Assembly: GCA_910586405.1 (NCBI GenBank)
Contig: CAJUII010000104.1
Coordinates: 1 to 11,327, forward strand
Reading direction: 5' to 3'
Source: an uncultured Lachnospiraceae bacterium
GTDB lineage: Bacteria > Bacillota > Clostridia > Lachnospirales > Lachnospiraceae
DNA length: 11,327 nt
Part shown: one piece after another, positions 5,135-11,327 of the stretch
Layout: each line of letters opens with the position of its first letter
How positions within the stretch are numbered: the first letter of the stretch is position 1
Position numbers and translations under genes: made by a program
Notes under the pieces: generated by a model
Database searches by the model: none
Seen by the model: only the letters and a program-made list of their open reading frames with translations
Told to the model about the DNA's origin: nothing

Positions 5135-7108
5135 ATGGGAAACGCATTACATTTATTTCGGGCTGCGGCAGTTTCGCCGAGAGTCCATATAGGCAATGTT
5201 GCCGAAAACTGCCAGGAGATACAGACCGTGTATGACAGTCTGGCAGCACAGACAGATTTGGTTGTGACGCCAGAGCTGTCCCTCACAGGATATACCTGTG
5301 CAGATCTTTTTAACAATAGGCATTTATTGGCGACAGCGAAGGAAGGGCTTTATCAGCTCGTCCAGTATACGAAAAAGTATGGGGAGCGCGGTGCGGCACT
5401 TCTTGTTGGCGTGCCTATAGAGAAGGACAATGAGCTTTTTAACTGTGCGGCGCTGATTCACAATGGCAGCCTGATTGCGGTTGTGCCAAAGACCTACCTG
5501 CCCAATTACAGTGAATTTTATGAAAAGAGATGGTTCAGCGGCGGCGTGCAGGAGCCATGTGAACTAGAACTAATCTGTGATGGGAAGCGGATGCAGACCA
5601 TTTTTGGCAATACTGTTCTCATAACGTTTGGCACAGACAGGAAGGTGTGTGTCGGGATAGAAATCTGTGAGGATGCGTGGGCGCCCGTTTCGCCAGGCAG
5701 GCTTCTGGCGCTGAATGGGGCGGAGATTATCGTTAATATCTCAGCCTCCAATGAGCTGATTGGCAAGGCGCAGTATCGTAAAAATATGCTGGGTGCTGCC
5801 TCGGCAGGCTGTATGTGCGGATATATATATGTGTCAGCCGGAAAGTATGAATCGACATCGGATCTTGTATTTAGTGGACATACGTTAATGTATGAAAACG
5901 GTAAGCTGATCGGGGAGGGAACGCCGTTTAGTGATGCGGTGCTTGTCAAGGATTTTAACCTTACGAAGATCCGGCATGACAGGATTGCGAACAAGACATA
6001 CGCAGGCTGTAAAAGGGACTTTGCGCAGTATGCTTATGAGACAATTGAATGTCAAAAACCGATTCTTGAAAACGAGGATCTCTTGGCGCGCGTGTCCATC
6101 ACGCCGTTTGTGCCATCCAAAAACCGCAGGGAAAGGAGTCTTGAAATATTTCAGATGCAGGTGACAGCGCTGCAAAGGCGCATTGAGGCGACGAGAAGCA
6201 AATGCGTTGTGGTCGGTGTGTCCGGTGGTTTAGATTCCACACTTGCGCTGCTGGTGTCCGCACAGGCAGTCAAAAATCTAGGACTTGCACCCAAGACCGT
6301 GGTTGGAATTACCATGCCAGGCTTTGGCACGACCAGCCGCACAAAGAATAATTCTGTGGAACTGATGCGTTACTTAGGCTGCGATTGCAGGGAAATCAGC
6401 ATCGCCGCTTCTGTGAGACAGCATTTTCAGGATATTGGACAGGATGAATCAGTGCAGGATGTCACCTATGAGAACTGCCAAGCGAGAGAGCGCACGCAGA
6501 TTTTGATGGATGTGGCAAACAAAGAGGGCGGCTTTGTCGTCGGGACTGGGGATTTGTCAGAGCTTGCGCTTGGCTGGTGCACTTATAATGGCGATCACAT
6601 GAGTATGTATGCAGTCAACACGAGCATTCCAAAGACGCTGGTGCGCACGCTTGTTGATGAAGTGGGGCATTTTATGGATGAAAATGATTTTGCTGGGATG
6701 AAAGCTGTGATCGAAGATATTATTGACACACCTGTCAGTCCAGAATTGCTGCCGCCCAATGAGGACGGAACGATCGCACAAAAGACGGAAGAAACAGTGG
6801 GGTCTTATATTCTGCATGACTTTTTTCTGTATTATACGCTGCGGTATGGCATGGCTCCCGCTGAAATCTATGCGCTCTGCCGTGAGGCAGTACGTCAGAA
6901 TAGTGACTATCAATTCAGTGATGATGAGATTGAGAAGTGGCTCAAGGTATTTTACACACGGTTTTTCCAACAGCAGTTTAAGCGCAACTGTATGCCAGAC
7001 GGTGTGAAGGTTGGTTCTGTCTCTGTCAGTCCCCGCGGGGATTTGAGACTGCCAGCGGAGATTGAATCTGGGGCGTTTACAGCATTTGATGAGGACAGTG
7101 AGGATTGA
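5135..7108 (+). CDS. nadE: glutamine-dependent NAD+ synthetase
   Basis: The enzyme makes NAD+ from deamido-NAD with ATP and glutamine, the last step of NAD synthesis. It is a 657-aa fusion of a nitrilase-type glutaminase and a synthetase. Glutaminase triad: Glu47 (TPELSLTGY), Lys119 (VPKTYLPNY) and Cys178 (GIEICEDAW). The synthetase half begins with the ATP P-loop SGGLDST at 363-369. It continues with GTGDLSELALGWCTYNGDHM, the typical family block, and SPELLPPNEDGTIAQKTEE. All catalytic parts are intact. GAGGA at 5125-5129 lies 5 bases before ATG 5135. ATG 5123 is also in frame, but its GGAG is only 2 bases away, too near. It follows the YRPVG gene closely, and its stop lies 8 bases before the Nudix regulator start, so it is mid-operon. 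Confidence 0.97.
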   Translation: MGNALHLFRAAAVSPRVHIGNVAENCQEIQTVYDSLAAQTDLVVTPELSLTGYTCADLFNNRHLLATAKEGLYQLVQYTKKYGERGAALLVGVPIEKDNELFNCAALIHNGSLIAVVPKTYLPNYSEFYEKRWFSGGVQEPCELELICDGKRMQTIFGNTVLITFGTDRKVCVGIEICEDAWAPVSPGRLLALNGAEIIVNISASNELIGKAQYRKNMLGAASAGCMCGYIYVSAGKYESTSDLVFSGHTLMYENGKLIGEGTPFSDAVLVKDFNLTKIRHDRIANKTYAGCKRDFAQYAYETIECQKPILENEDLLARVSITPFVPSKNRRERSLEIFQMQVTALQRRIEATRSKCVVVGVSGGLDSTLALLVSAQAVKNLGLAPKTVVGITMPGFGTTSRTKNNSVELMRYLGCDCREISIAASVRQHFQDIGQDESVQDVTYENCQARERTQILMDVANKEGGFVVGTGDLSELALGWCTYNGDHMSMYAVNTSIPKTLVRTLVDEVGHFMDENDFAGMKAVIEDIIDTPVSPELLPPNEDGTIAQKTEETVGSYILHDFFLYYTLRYGMAPAEIYALCREAVRQNSDYQFSDDEIEKWLKVFYTRFFQQQFKRNCMPDGVKVGSVSVSPRGDLRLPAEIESGAFTAFDEDSED

Positions 7109-7116
7109 GAAGTACG

Positions 7117-8031
7117 ATGAACGAAATAGAAAAGGACAAACAATTTTTGGATAACTATGATATCAACCAGTATGACCGTCCCTCTATCGCAGCGGATGTC
7201 GCAGTTTTTTCTATCGGCAGAAAGCCGGCGGAGGAGTTTGATTACCGCCGGCTTCCTACCAAGACGCTCAGGCTGCTCTTGATTCGCCGCGCTGAGCATC
7301 CGTATCAAGGAGAGTGGGCACTCCCCGGCGGATTTATGCAGCAGGGCGAGACGATACAGGAGACAGCAAGGCGAGAGTTGAAAGAGGAGACAGGGACAGA
7401 CAAAGCCTATCTCACACTCTGTAATGTGTTTAGTGACATTGGACGTGATCCGAGGGGGTGGATTCTCTCGCAGTCCTTTATCGCGGTATTAAATGAAAAT
7501 GATCTTGCGAACAGTCATCTTGAGGCAAGCGGCGATGCAGGGGAGGCGGGCTGGTTTGACATTTGCATCCAAAAAACAGCAGAACATAAAAAGGAGCAGC
7601 AGAATACTGTCACTTGTGACAAGGAGTATGAGCTGACGCTAGAACACAGTGCAGCCACAGACAAAACTCTGCTTCGCGCGGTGGTCAGGGAACATATTGA
7701 ATATCGCGATTATCATGAGCTTATGACCTATGAGATTGTGGAATCAGAAGGGATTGCTTTCGATCATGCGAGAATTATCACCAGTGCCTTTAACAGCCTG
7801 AGACGGATGCTTGACAGTGACATACGGATTGCCTTTGACTTCATGCCAGAGCAGTTTACGCTGACAGACTTACAGGAGGCCGTGGAGCTAGTTTCTGGTC
7901 AGGAGCTGATCAAACCCAATTTCAGGCGCAAGATCAGCGAGTATGTGATCGAGACAGACCATCAGGTGCAAAACGGCGGTCATAGACCTGCAAAGGCTTT
8001 TGTCAGGAATTTAGAACGGTTTTATCGGTGA
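7117..8031 (+). CDS. NrtR-like Nudix / winged-helix regulator
   Basis: This 304-aa protein has an N-terminal Nudix domain and a C-terminal winged helix, the layout of NrtR regulators of NAD metabolism, which sense ADP-ribose. The Nudix box (72-94) matches Gx5Ex7REUxEExGU exactly: Gly72, Glu78, Arg86-Glu87, Glu90-Glu91, Gly93. Many NrtR proteins have a degraded box, so this one may still hydrolyse ADP-ribose or a related diphosphate. The C-terminal part (239-304) shows MPEQFTLTDLQEAVE, NFRRKI and a GGHRPAK wing. Between them lies a long hydrophilic stretch (about 150-190, KKEQQNT) that looks like an insertion. ATG 7117 is preferred; TTG 7105 overlaps the nadE stop and lacks spacing. A terminator follows. 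It probably regulates its own operon. A pure hydrolase role is less likely given the winged helix. Confidence 0.9.
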   Translation: MNEIEKDKQFLDNYDINQYDRPSIAADVAVFSIGRKPAEEFDYRRLPTKTLRLLLIRRAEHPYQGEWALPGGFMQQGETIQETARRELKEETGTDKAYLTLCNVFSDIGRDPRGWILSQSFIAVLNENDLANSHLEASGDAGEAGWFDICIQKTAEHKKEQQNTVTCDKEYELTLEHSAATDKTLLRAVVREHIEYRDYHELMTYEIVESEGIAFDHARIITSAFNSLRRMLDSDIRIAFDFMPEQFTLTDLQEAVELVSGQELIKPNFRRKISEYVIETDHQVQNGGHRPAKAFVRNLERFYR

Positions 8032-8047
8032 GAGAAGCAGCAATATA

Positions 8048-8083
8048 GAAGGGGATGACAAAACATCCTCTTTTATTGTTTTT
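8048..8083 (+). terminator. intrinsic terminator of the NAD operon
   Basis: Arms 8048-8057 and 8064-8073 centre on GGGGATG and CATCCTC, with one G-U within the core, around the loop ACAAAA. The tail TTTTATTGTTTTT follows directly. It lies 16 bases after the stop of the Nudix regulator. Confidence 0.85.
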
Positions 8084-8096
8084 CGATAAAAAAATA

Positions 8097-8125
8097 TTGC
8101 ATATCAATAATTTCTGTGCTAATAT
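8097..8125 (+). promoter_or_regulatory. extended -10 promoter of the DUF2975 cassette
   Basis: TTGCAT (8097-8102), a 17-base spacer and TAATAT (8120-8125) preceded by TGC, an extended -10. The start point would lie near 8132, leaving a leader of about 48 bases before the DUF2975 gene. The preceding terminator isolates this promoter from the NAD operon. Confidence 0.55.
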
Positions 8126-8179
8126 AGAACTACAAATTTTGAAAAAGATCGTATAGAAAGTGAGAAGGATGAAGAGGCA

Positions 8180-8641
8180 ATGAAGAAGGAAACTGTGATT
8201 ATACTCACCAAATACCTGTTGGATTTTATGTATTTTGCTGGAATTGTAGTGACTGTGCTGGTTCCTTTTCCGGGACTTGTCAAAAAGCTCATGGTGCTTT
8301 GGGGCTTGCACGGTTTTGAAGGGCGGCACGCAGAGATCATTGTAATCTATTTCGTGCTGGGGATATTAGCGGTACTGATACTCGGTGAGCTGCGCAAGAT
8401 GTTTCGGACAGTGTTGCAGGAGGATTGCTTTGTGAAGGACAATGTGGTGAGTTTGCAGCGGATGGGGACCTACAGCTTCATGATTGCTGTGATTTGTCTG
8501 CTAAGAACGGTGCTCTACATGACAATTGCGATGTTGGTGCTGGTGCTGGTATTTATCATAGCAGGATTATTCAGCAAAGTTCTTGCTTTTGTGTTTGACA
8601 GGGCAGTGGAGTATAAGCTGGAAAATGATCTGACAATCTGA
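8180..8641 (+). CDS. DUF2975 family membrane protein
   Basis: The 153-aa protein has four hydrophobic segments (about 8-29, 50-70, 95-113 and 113-137, the last two close together), the typical shape of DUF2975 proteins. The conserved middle part FRTVLQEDCFVKDNVVSLQRMG matches the family block (F-x-x-x-N-v-x-x-L-r), here at residues 74-95. Its biochemical role is unknown. The family is usually encoded next to a short YozG-type HTH regulator, as here (41 bases downstream), so the pair is diagnostic. The leader has AGAAGGA (8163-8169) and GAAGAGG (8171-8177) before the ATG. No catalytic residues are visible. It may be a membrane sensor that controls the HTH partner, as inference. Confidence 0.85.
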   Translation: MKKETVIILTKYLLDFMYFAGIVVTVLVPFPGLVKKLMVLWGLHGFEGRHAEIIVIYFVLGILAVLILGELRKMFRTVLQEDCFVKDNVVSLQRMGTYSFMIAVICLLRTVLYMTIAMLVLVLVFIIAGLFSKVLAFVFDRAVEYKLENDLTI

Positions 8642-8682
8642 CGGATTCGAAATAGAACTCTTTTGGGAAAGGCAAGGAAACC

Positions 8683-8910
8683 ATGGCAATAATTATCAAT
8701 CTTGATGTGATGATGGCAAAGAGAAAGGTCGGACTGACAGAGCTTGCAAAGGAGGTTGACATCACGCTTGCAAATCTGTCGATTCTGAAAAACAATAAGG
8801 CAAAGGCAGTGAGACTCTCGACGCTGGATGCAGTATGTAAAGCATTACAGTGCCAGCCGGGAGATATTTTAGAGTATGCGGAAGATGAAGCTGGAGAGGA
8901 GAACGAGTAA
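8683..8910 (+). CDS. YozG-type small HTH (Cro/C1) regulator
   Basis: The 75-aa protein is almost entirely one Cro/C1-type helix-turn-helix. LTELAKEVDITLANLSILKN (18-37) contains the two HTH helices. STLDAVCKALQCQPGDILEY (47-66) is the usual ending of this group. The leader MAIIINLDVMMAKRK is typical of YozG-like partners of DUF2975 proteins. AAGGAAA at 8674-8680 is the ribosome site. One base separates its stop from the next ATG, so translation of the DUF4173-like protein is coupled. It probably regulates this cassette; no clear palindrome was seen in the promoter at 8097-8125. Confidence 0.92.
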   Translation: MAIIINLDVMMAKRKVGLTELAKEVDITLANLSILKNNKAKAVRLSTLDAVCKALQCQPGDILEYAEDEAGEENE

Positions 8911-8911
8911 T

Positions 8912-10486
8912 ATGGAAAATCAATCACAACCCAATTTACAGAGTGTACAACAGGCGGATTTGAGGAACTTGGAGAAAAAAAAGAAAAGATTGCAGCAGTT
9001 TGGGGTGGGAAGTGCACTCTATGCACTGTTCTATACCATCTGCCTGTATCATAATACCTCAGGAATCACCTACCCATTTTTCGCAGGCGGAACGCTCTTA
9101 TTTTTTGGTTATTTGATGAAAAAACAAGAGTGCAGCTCCACAGAAGGGCAGCAGACCAAAATGCACATTAACAAAGTATTTTTGATAACGTGTATTCTGA
9201 TTGCCGGAATCCTGAACTGTACGACGGATTCTGGTGTTTTGATATTTTTTAATAAATTGTTGATGTTTGTTCTCATGAGTGTGCTGTTTATACAGTGCTG
9301 GCAGGATGTTACGGCGTGGAGCATCGCAGCGTATATTAAGGGCTGTGCAGTGATGCTTTCCGGCGCAGTTGGCAGTATGTTTACTCCAGCGGGAGATTTG
9401 TGGGCATGGTGGAAGCTTCGCCCTGCAAAGACAGAAAAGAAGGATGAAGCTTCTGACAAAAAACGCATCTGGAGATCTGTGGGCATTGGACTGTTGATCG
9501 CGATACCGATTGCAATGTTTATCACGATACTTCTTGCAAGCGCCGATGCTGTATTTTGCAAAATGGTCTATGAGATACTGACTTTTTCCGTTGACTTGGA
9601 TATGATTGAGAACGTATGGTCTTATAGTGGAATCCTGTTCGAGCTTGTCATTGTCTTTGCGTTATGCTATGGATTTTTTGCCTACAATACAACGGCGGGA
9701 AATATAGAGAAGATCAAGACACTGGCAGCAGTGGATGAGGCAAATCTGGACACTTATATTGCGATTACTGTCAACGGTTTGATGTGTGTCATTTATCTGT
9801 TGTTCTCTGGGGTGCAGATTTTTGGGCTGTTTCTTGGGAAAATGGAACTTCCTGCGGGATATACCTATGCGGCTTACGCCAGACGCGGATTCTTCGAGCT
9901 GGTAGTTGTGTGTATATTTAATATTATGATGGTGCTGTTTACAATGGCTTATTTCAAGAGTTCCAAAACACTTCGAACCCTGTTGTCTGTCATATGTGGC
10001 TGTACTTATATTATGACAATATCCAGTGCATACAGAATGCTGCTGTATATATCCAGTTATCACCTGACATTTTTGCGTGTGCTTGTGCTGTGGGGACTGG
10101 TGATGATTGCGGTTGTCATGACGGGTGTTCTGGTGTATATTTATAACCAGAGGTTCGCGCTCTTTCGGTATATACTGATTGTGCTGACGGTGGGATGGCT
10201 TGGATTCTCCGCGGCACACCCCGATTACTGGATTGCATCTTATAACATTGCAGCGTGCAGTGAGGAGAAGGCATATGACAGCTTTTATCTGACAAACAGG
10301 CTTTCTCTTGATGCTATACCAGCGCTTCCAGAAGAAATCTACAATCAAGCAGATACAACGCGTTATTGGAGGCGGGTCCGAAAATACCGCCAGCAGACAG
10401 AATCCTTGTTGGGAATAAGAGCGTTTAATTTTTCGAGGGCGTACGCTGCGTCCAGAATTGACGATCCTGTCACAAATAAACGATAA
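8912..10486 (+). CDS. polytopic membrane protein, DUF4173/DUF4153-like
   Basis: The 524-aa integral membrane protein has about ten or more hydrophobic segments, starting near residue 30 after a charged N-terminus (LEKKKKRLQQ). The block PAGYTYAAYARRGFFELVVV is the hallmark of DUF4173/DUF4153 proteins (Tyr-Ala-x-Tyr-Ala-x-x-Gly-Phe-Phe-Glu-Leu). The C-terminus from about residue 445 is soluble, with helices that resemble the tail seen in these proteins (AHPDYWIASYNI). No enzymatic motif is visible and function is unknown. I chose ATG 8912 because GAGGAG at 8896-8901 precedes it and the family starts there. The reading frame is open further upstream, inside the HTH gene. It overlaps nothing and ends 9 bases before the DUF2752 gene. 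Confidence 0.85.
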   Translation: MENQSQPNLQSVQQADLRNLEKKKKRLQQFGVGSALYALFYTICLYHNTSGITYPFFAGGTLLFFGYLMKKQECSSTEGQQTKMHINKVFLITCILIAGILNCTTDSGVLIFFNKLLMFVLMSVLFIQCWQDVTAWSIAAYIKGCAVMLSGAVGSMFTPAGDLWAWWKLRPAKTEKKDEASDKKRIWRSVGIGLLIAIPIAMFITILLASADAVFCKMVYEILTFSVDLDMIENVWSYSGILFELVIVFALCYGFFAYNTTAGNIEKIKTLAAVDEANLDTYIAITVNGLMCVIYLLFSGVQIFGLFLGKMELPAGYTYAAYARRGFFELVVVCIFNIMMVLFTMAYFKSSKTLRTLLSVICGCTYIMTISSAYRMLLYISSYHLTFLRVLVLWGLVMIAVVMTGVLVYIYNQRFALFRYILIVLTVGWLGFSAAHPDYWIASYNIAACSEEKAYDSFYLTNRLSLDAIPALPEEIYNQADTTRYWRRVRKYRQQTESLLGIRAFNFSRAYAASRIDDPVTNKR

Positions 10487-10495
10487 GGAATGAAA

Positions 10496-10936
10496 ATGAA
10501 ACGATTGTGGGAGAGACTGATAAAGGATATAAGAGATTTCAAGATAGCGATCGCAGCGATTATATTGTATAATGTGCTTGCGCGAAGCCAGTTTCATGCG
10601 TTTTGTCCGCAGCTAATCCTGACAGGATTTCCCTGTGCAGGCTGCGGCATGACGCGTGCAGTGTTTTATATTCTGACAGGGCAGTTTGCCCGGGGAATGA
10701 GGCTCAATCCAGCAGCGCCATTATGGATTTTGTTTCTGTGCTGGTTCTTTTATAACCGTTATGTCAGGGGTGTATATCAAAAAGGAACACGATTCTGGCT
10801 GGGACTGGTATGCGTGGTCACACTGGCGGTCTATGGATATCGGATGCTCTACTGTTTTCCAGGAGAGCCGCCGATGGTGTATTATAGAAATAATTTGCTG
10901 CGAAAAATGATTCTGGAGAGACAGACCATCCGCTGA
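10496..10936 (+). CDS. DUF2752 family membrane protein
   Basis: The 146-aa protein has the DUF2752 signature CPQLILTGFPCAGCGMTRAV (37-56): Cys37-Pro, then Pro-Cys47-x-Gly-Cys50-Gly-x-Thr-Arg. The cysteines may bind a metal or form disulfides; no role is known. Hydrophobic segments lie at about 15-29, 75-90 and 100-117. ATG 10496 is preferred because AAGGA at 10485-10489 is then 6 bases away; the in-frame ATG at 10490 would touch it. It is the last gene of the cassette, and its stop lies inside the terminator hairpin. Confidence 0.9.
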   Translation: MKRLWERLIKDIRDFKIAIAAIILYNVLARSQFHAFCPQLILTGFPCAGCGMTRAVFYILTGQFARGMRLNPAAPLWILFLCWFFYNRYVRGVYQKGTRFWLGLVCVVTLAVYGYRMLYCFPGEPPMVYYRNNLLRKMILERQTIR

Positions 10937-10953
10937 GGCGGTGGTCTGTTTTT
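10921..10953 (+). terminator. terminator hairpin overlapping the DUF2752 stop codon
   Basis: Arms ACAGACCA+CCGC (10921-10933, with T10929 bulged) and GCGGTGGTCTGT (10938-10949) form a 12-bp GC-rich stem. The loop is TGAG, which contains the stop codon TGA, and the tail is five Ts (10949-10953). The left arm encodes the last residues of the DUF2752 protein. It also separates the cassette from the convergent RHH gene. Confidence 0.88.
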
Positions 10954-10956
10954 GGC

Positions 10957-11124
10957 TTATATGTCAATTGTGCCATTTTTCTTTTCAAATTCCTTAATAT
11001 GTTTTCGAATGATAATTTCGATCTCACCATTTGCAGAGCGCGCATTATATTTCGCCACAGAATGAACCTTTTTCATCAGGTCACTGTCTATCCTCAAGGT
11101 GAATTTGGATTTTTGATTAGTCAT
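10957..11124 (-). CDS. ribbon-helix-helix (Arc-like) transcriptional regulator, 55 aa
   Basis: On the minus strand an ATG (complement of 11122-11124) opens a 55-aa frame ending at TAA (complement of 10957-10959). The protein starts MTNQKSKFTLRIDSDLMKKV and continues with RSANGEIEIIIRKHIKEFEK. A short strand (FTLRI) followed by two helices is the ribbon-helix-helix fold; the strand inserts into the DNA major groove, and SANGEIE fits the Arc-family turn SxNxEI. The ribosome site is near ideal (AGGAGGAG, 7 bases before the ATG). It is convergent with the DUF2752 cassette and preceded by an array of TGACR half-sites, so autoregulation is likely. The gene is typical of plasmid, phage or toxin-antitoxin regulators, but no partner gene is visible in the window. 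The frame and fold are well supported; the target is unknown. Confidence 0.88.
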   Translation of the reverse strand: MTNQKSKFTLRIDSDLMKKVHSVAKYNARSANGEIEIIIRKHIKEFEKKNGTIDI

Positions 11125-11151
11125 ATAGCGACTCCTCCTTTGAGTTTAATA

Positions 11152-11207
11152 TGACATTATTATACTGTCAAAATGCCGTCAAATTATACACTGACGTCAT
11201 TTTGACG
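11152..11207. promoter_or_regulatory. array of TGACR half-sites, likely RHH operator
   Basis: Six half-sites of the TGAC(A/G) type lie in 56 bp: TGACA 11152-11156, TGTCA 11166-11170, CGTCA 11177-11181, TGACG 11192-11196, CGTCA 11195-11199 and TGACG 11203-11207. They pair as inverted repeats, including the perfect palindrome TGACGTCA. A longer unit GTCAAAATGNCGTCA occurs at 11167-11181 and again inverted. They sit exactly on the promoter of the RHH gene, as expected for cooperative ribbon-helix-helix binding. Confidence 0.65.
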
Positions 11208-11211
11208 GCAA
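11183..11211 (-). promoter_or_regulatory. promoter of the RHH gene
   Basis: On the minus strand TTGCCG (complement of 11206-11211), a 17-base spacer and a perfect TATAAT (complement of 11183-11188). A second TATAAT lies at 11159-11164, closer to the gene, but without a good -35. Both lie inside the half-site array. Confidence 0.55.
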
Positions 11212-11254
11212 AATAAATTAGACAGGCACTTAGCCGCTGTATGTTGCTTACTAT

Positions 11255-11292
11255 TCACGGGTCAGGAATGCACTGAACTGCGCATTCCGTGA
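11255..11292. repeat. palindromic element, possible dispersed repeat
   Basis: GGAATGC (11265-11271) and GCATTCC (11282-11288) form a perfect 7-bp stem around a 10-base loop. TCAC (11255-11258) and GTGA (11289-11292) extend it to 11 bp, with a 6-base bulge on one side. The surrounding 11221-11327 has no coding frame of note. The style, a stable palindrome in noncoding DNA, suits a dispersed repeat or a leader RNA of a gene beyond the edge. Confidence 0.4.
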
Positions 11293-11327
11293 GAACATGA
11301 TTCAGGAGTGAGGGGCGATTTTTGCGA

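Noticed and set aside
9662..10597. Long minus-strand open frame (311 codons) opposite the DUF4173-like gene
   Set aside because: It is antisense to a well-supported membrane protein, is rich in His, Gln and Asn as expected for a shadow, and has no family motif.
1..11327. CRISPR array, tRNA, rRNA, insertion sequence or prophage genes
   Set aside because: No regularly spaced repeats, cloverleaf, transposase, integrase or phage structural motifs were seen on either strand.

Overview
The window looks like chromosomal DNA of a Gram-positive, low-to-medium GC Clostridia species, most likely a gut Lachnospiraceae. The grounds are strong GGAGG-type ribosome sites, a DUF2975 / YozG-type HTH / DUF4173-like / DUF2752 membrane cassette, a long glutamine-dependent NAD synthetase, and the general protein style. 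Genus cannot be fixed from the sequence alone. Almost everything lies on the + strand in three collinear operons.

Region A (about 1-3379): the 3' tail of an upstream gene, then a tight five-gene run. It encodes an unrecognised 141-aa protein, a macro-domain ADP-ribose/O-acetyl-ADP-ribose hydrolase, two uncharacterised membrane-anchored proteins and an HD-domain metal phosphohydrolase. Genes are 4-30 nt apart or overlap.

Region B1 (3380-4173): an AT-rich spacer with a hairpin and a decayed small lipoprotein gene. The gene keeps its ribosome site, signal peptide and an 11-residue coiled-coil repeat, but is broken by a one-base loss in a poly-A run and by an in-frame stop. A clear promoter with an overlapping AT-rich dyad follows.

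Region B2 (4174-8031): an NAD operon. It holds a nicotinamidase-like cysteine hydrolase, a small conserved protein of the YRPVG type (possibly linked to ADP-ribose chemistry), glutamine-dependent NAD synthetase (nadE), and an NrtR-like protein with a Nudix domain and a C-terminal winged helix. The Nudix box is fully intact. A good intrinsic terminator closes the operon. The likely logic is nicotinamide salvage plus amidation of deamido-NAD, with the Nudix/winged-helix protein as sensor-regulator. The macro-domain gene of region A adds an ADP-ribose-related enzyme about 3 kb upstream.

Region C (8180-10936): a four-gene membrane cassette (DUF2975, YozG-type HTH, DUF4173-like polytopic protein, DUF2752) with its own extended -10 promoter. 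Its terminator hairpin includes the last codons and sits around the stop codon.

Region D (10957-11327): a 55-aa ribbon-helix-helix regulator on the - strand. Its promoter carries six TGACR-type half-sites, a likely autoregulatory operator. The last 70 bases hold a palindromic element that may be a dispersed repeat. I see no transposase, rRNA, tRNA or CRISPR array.
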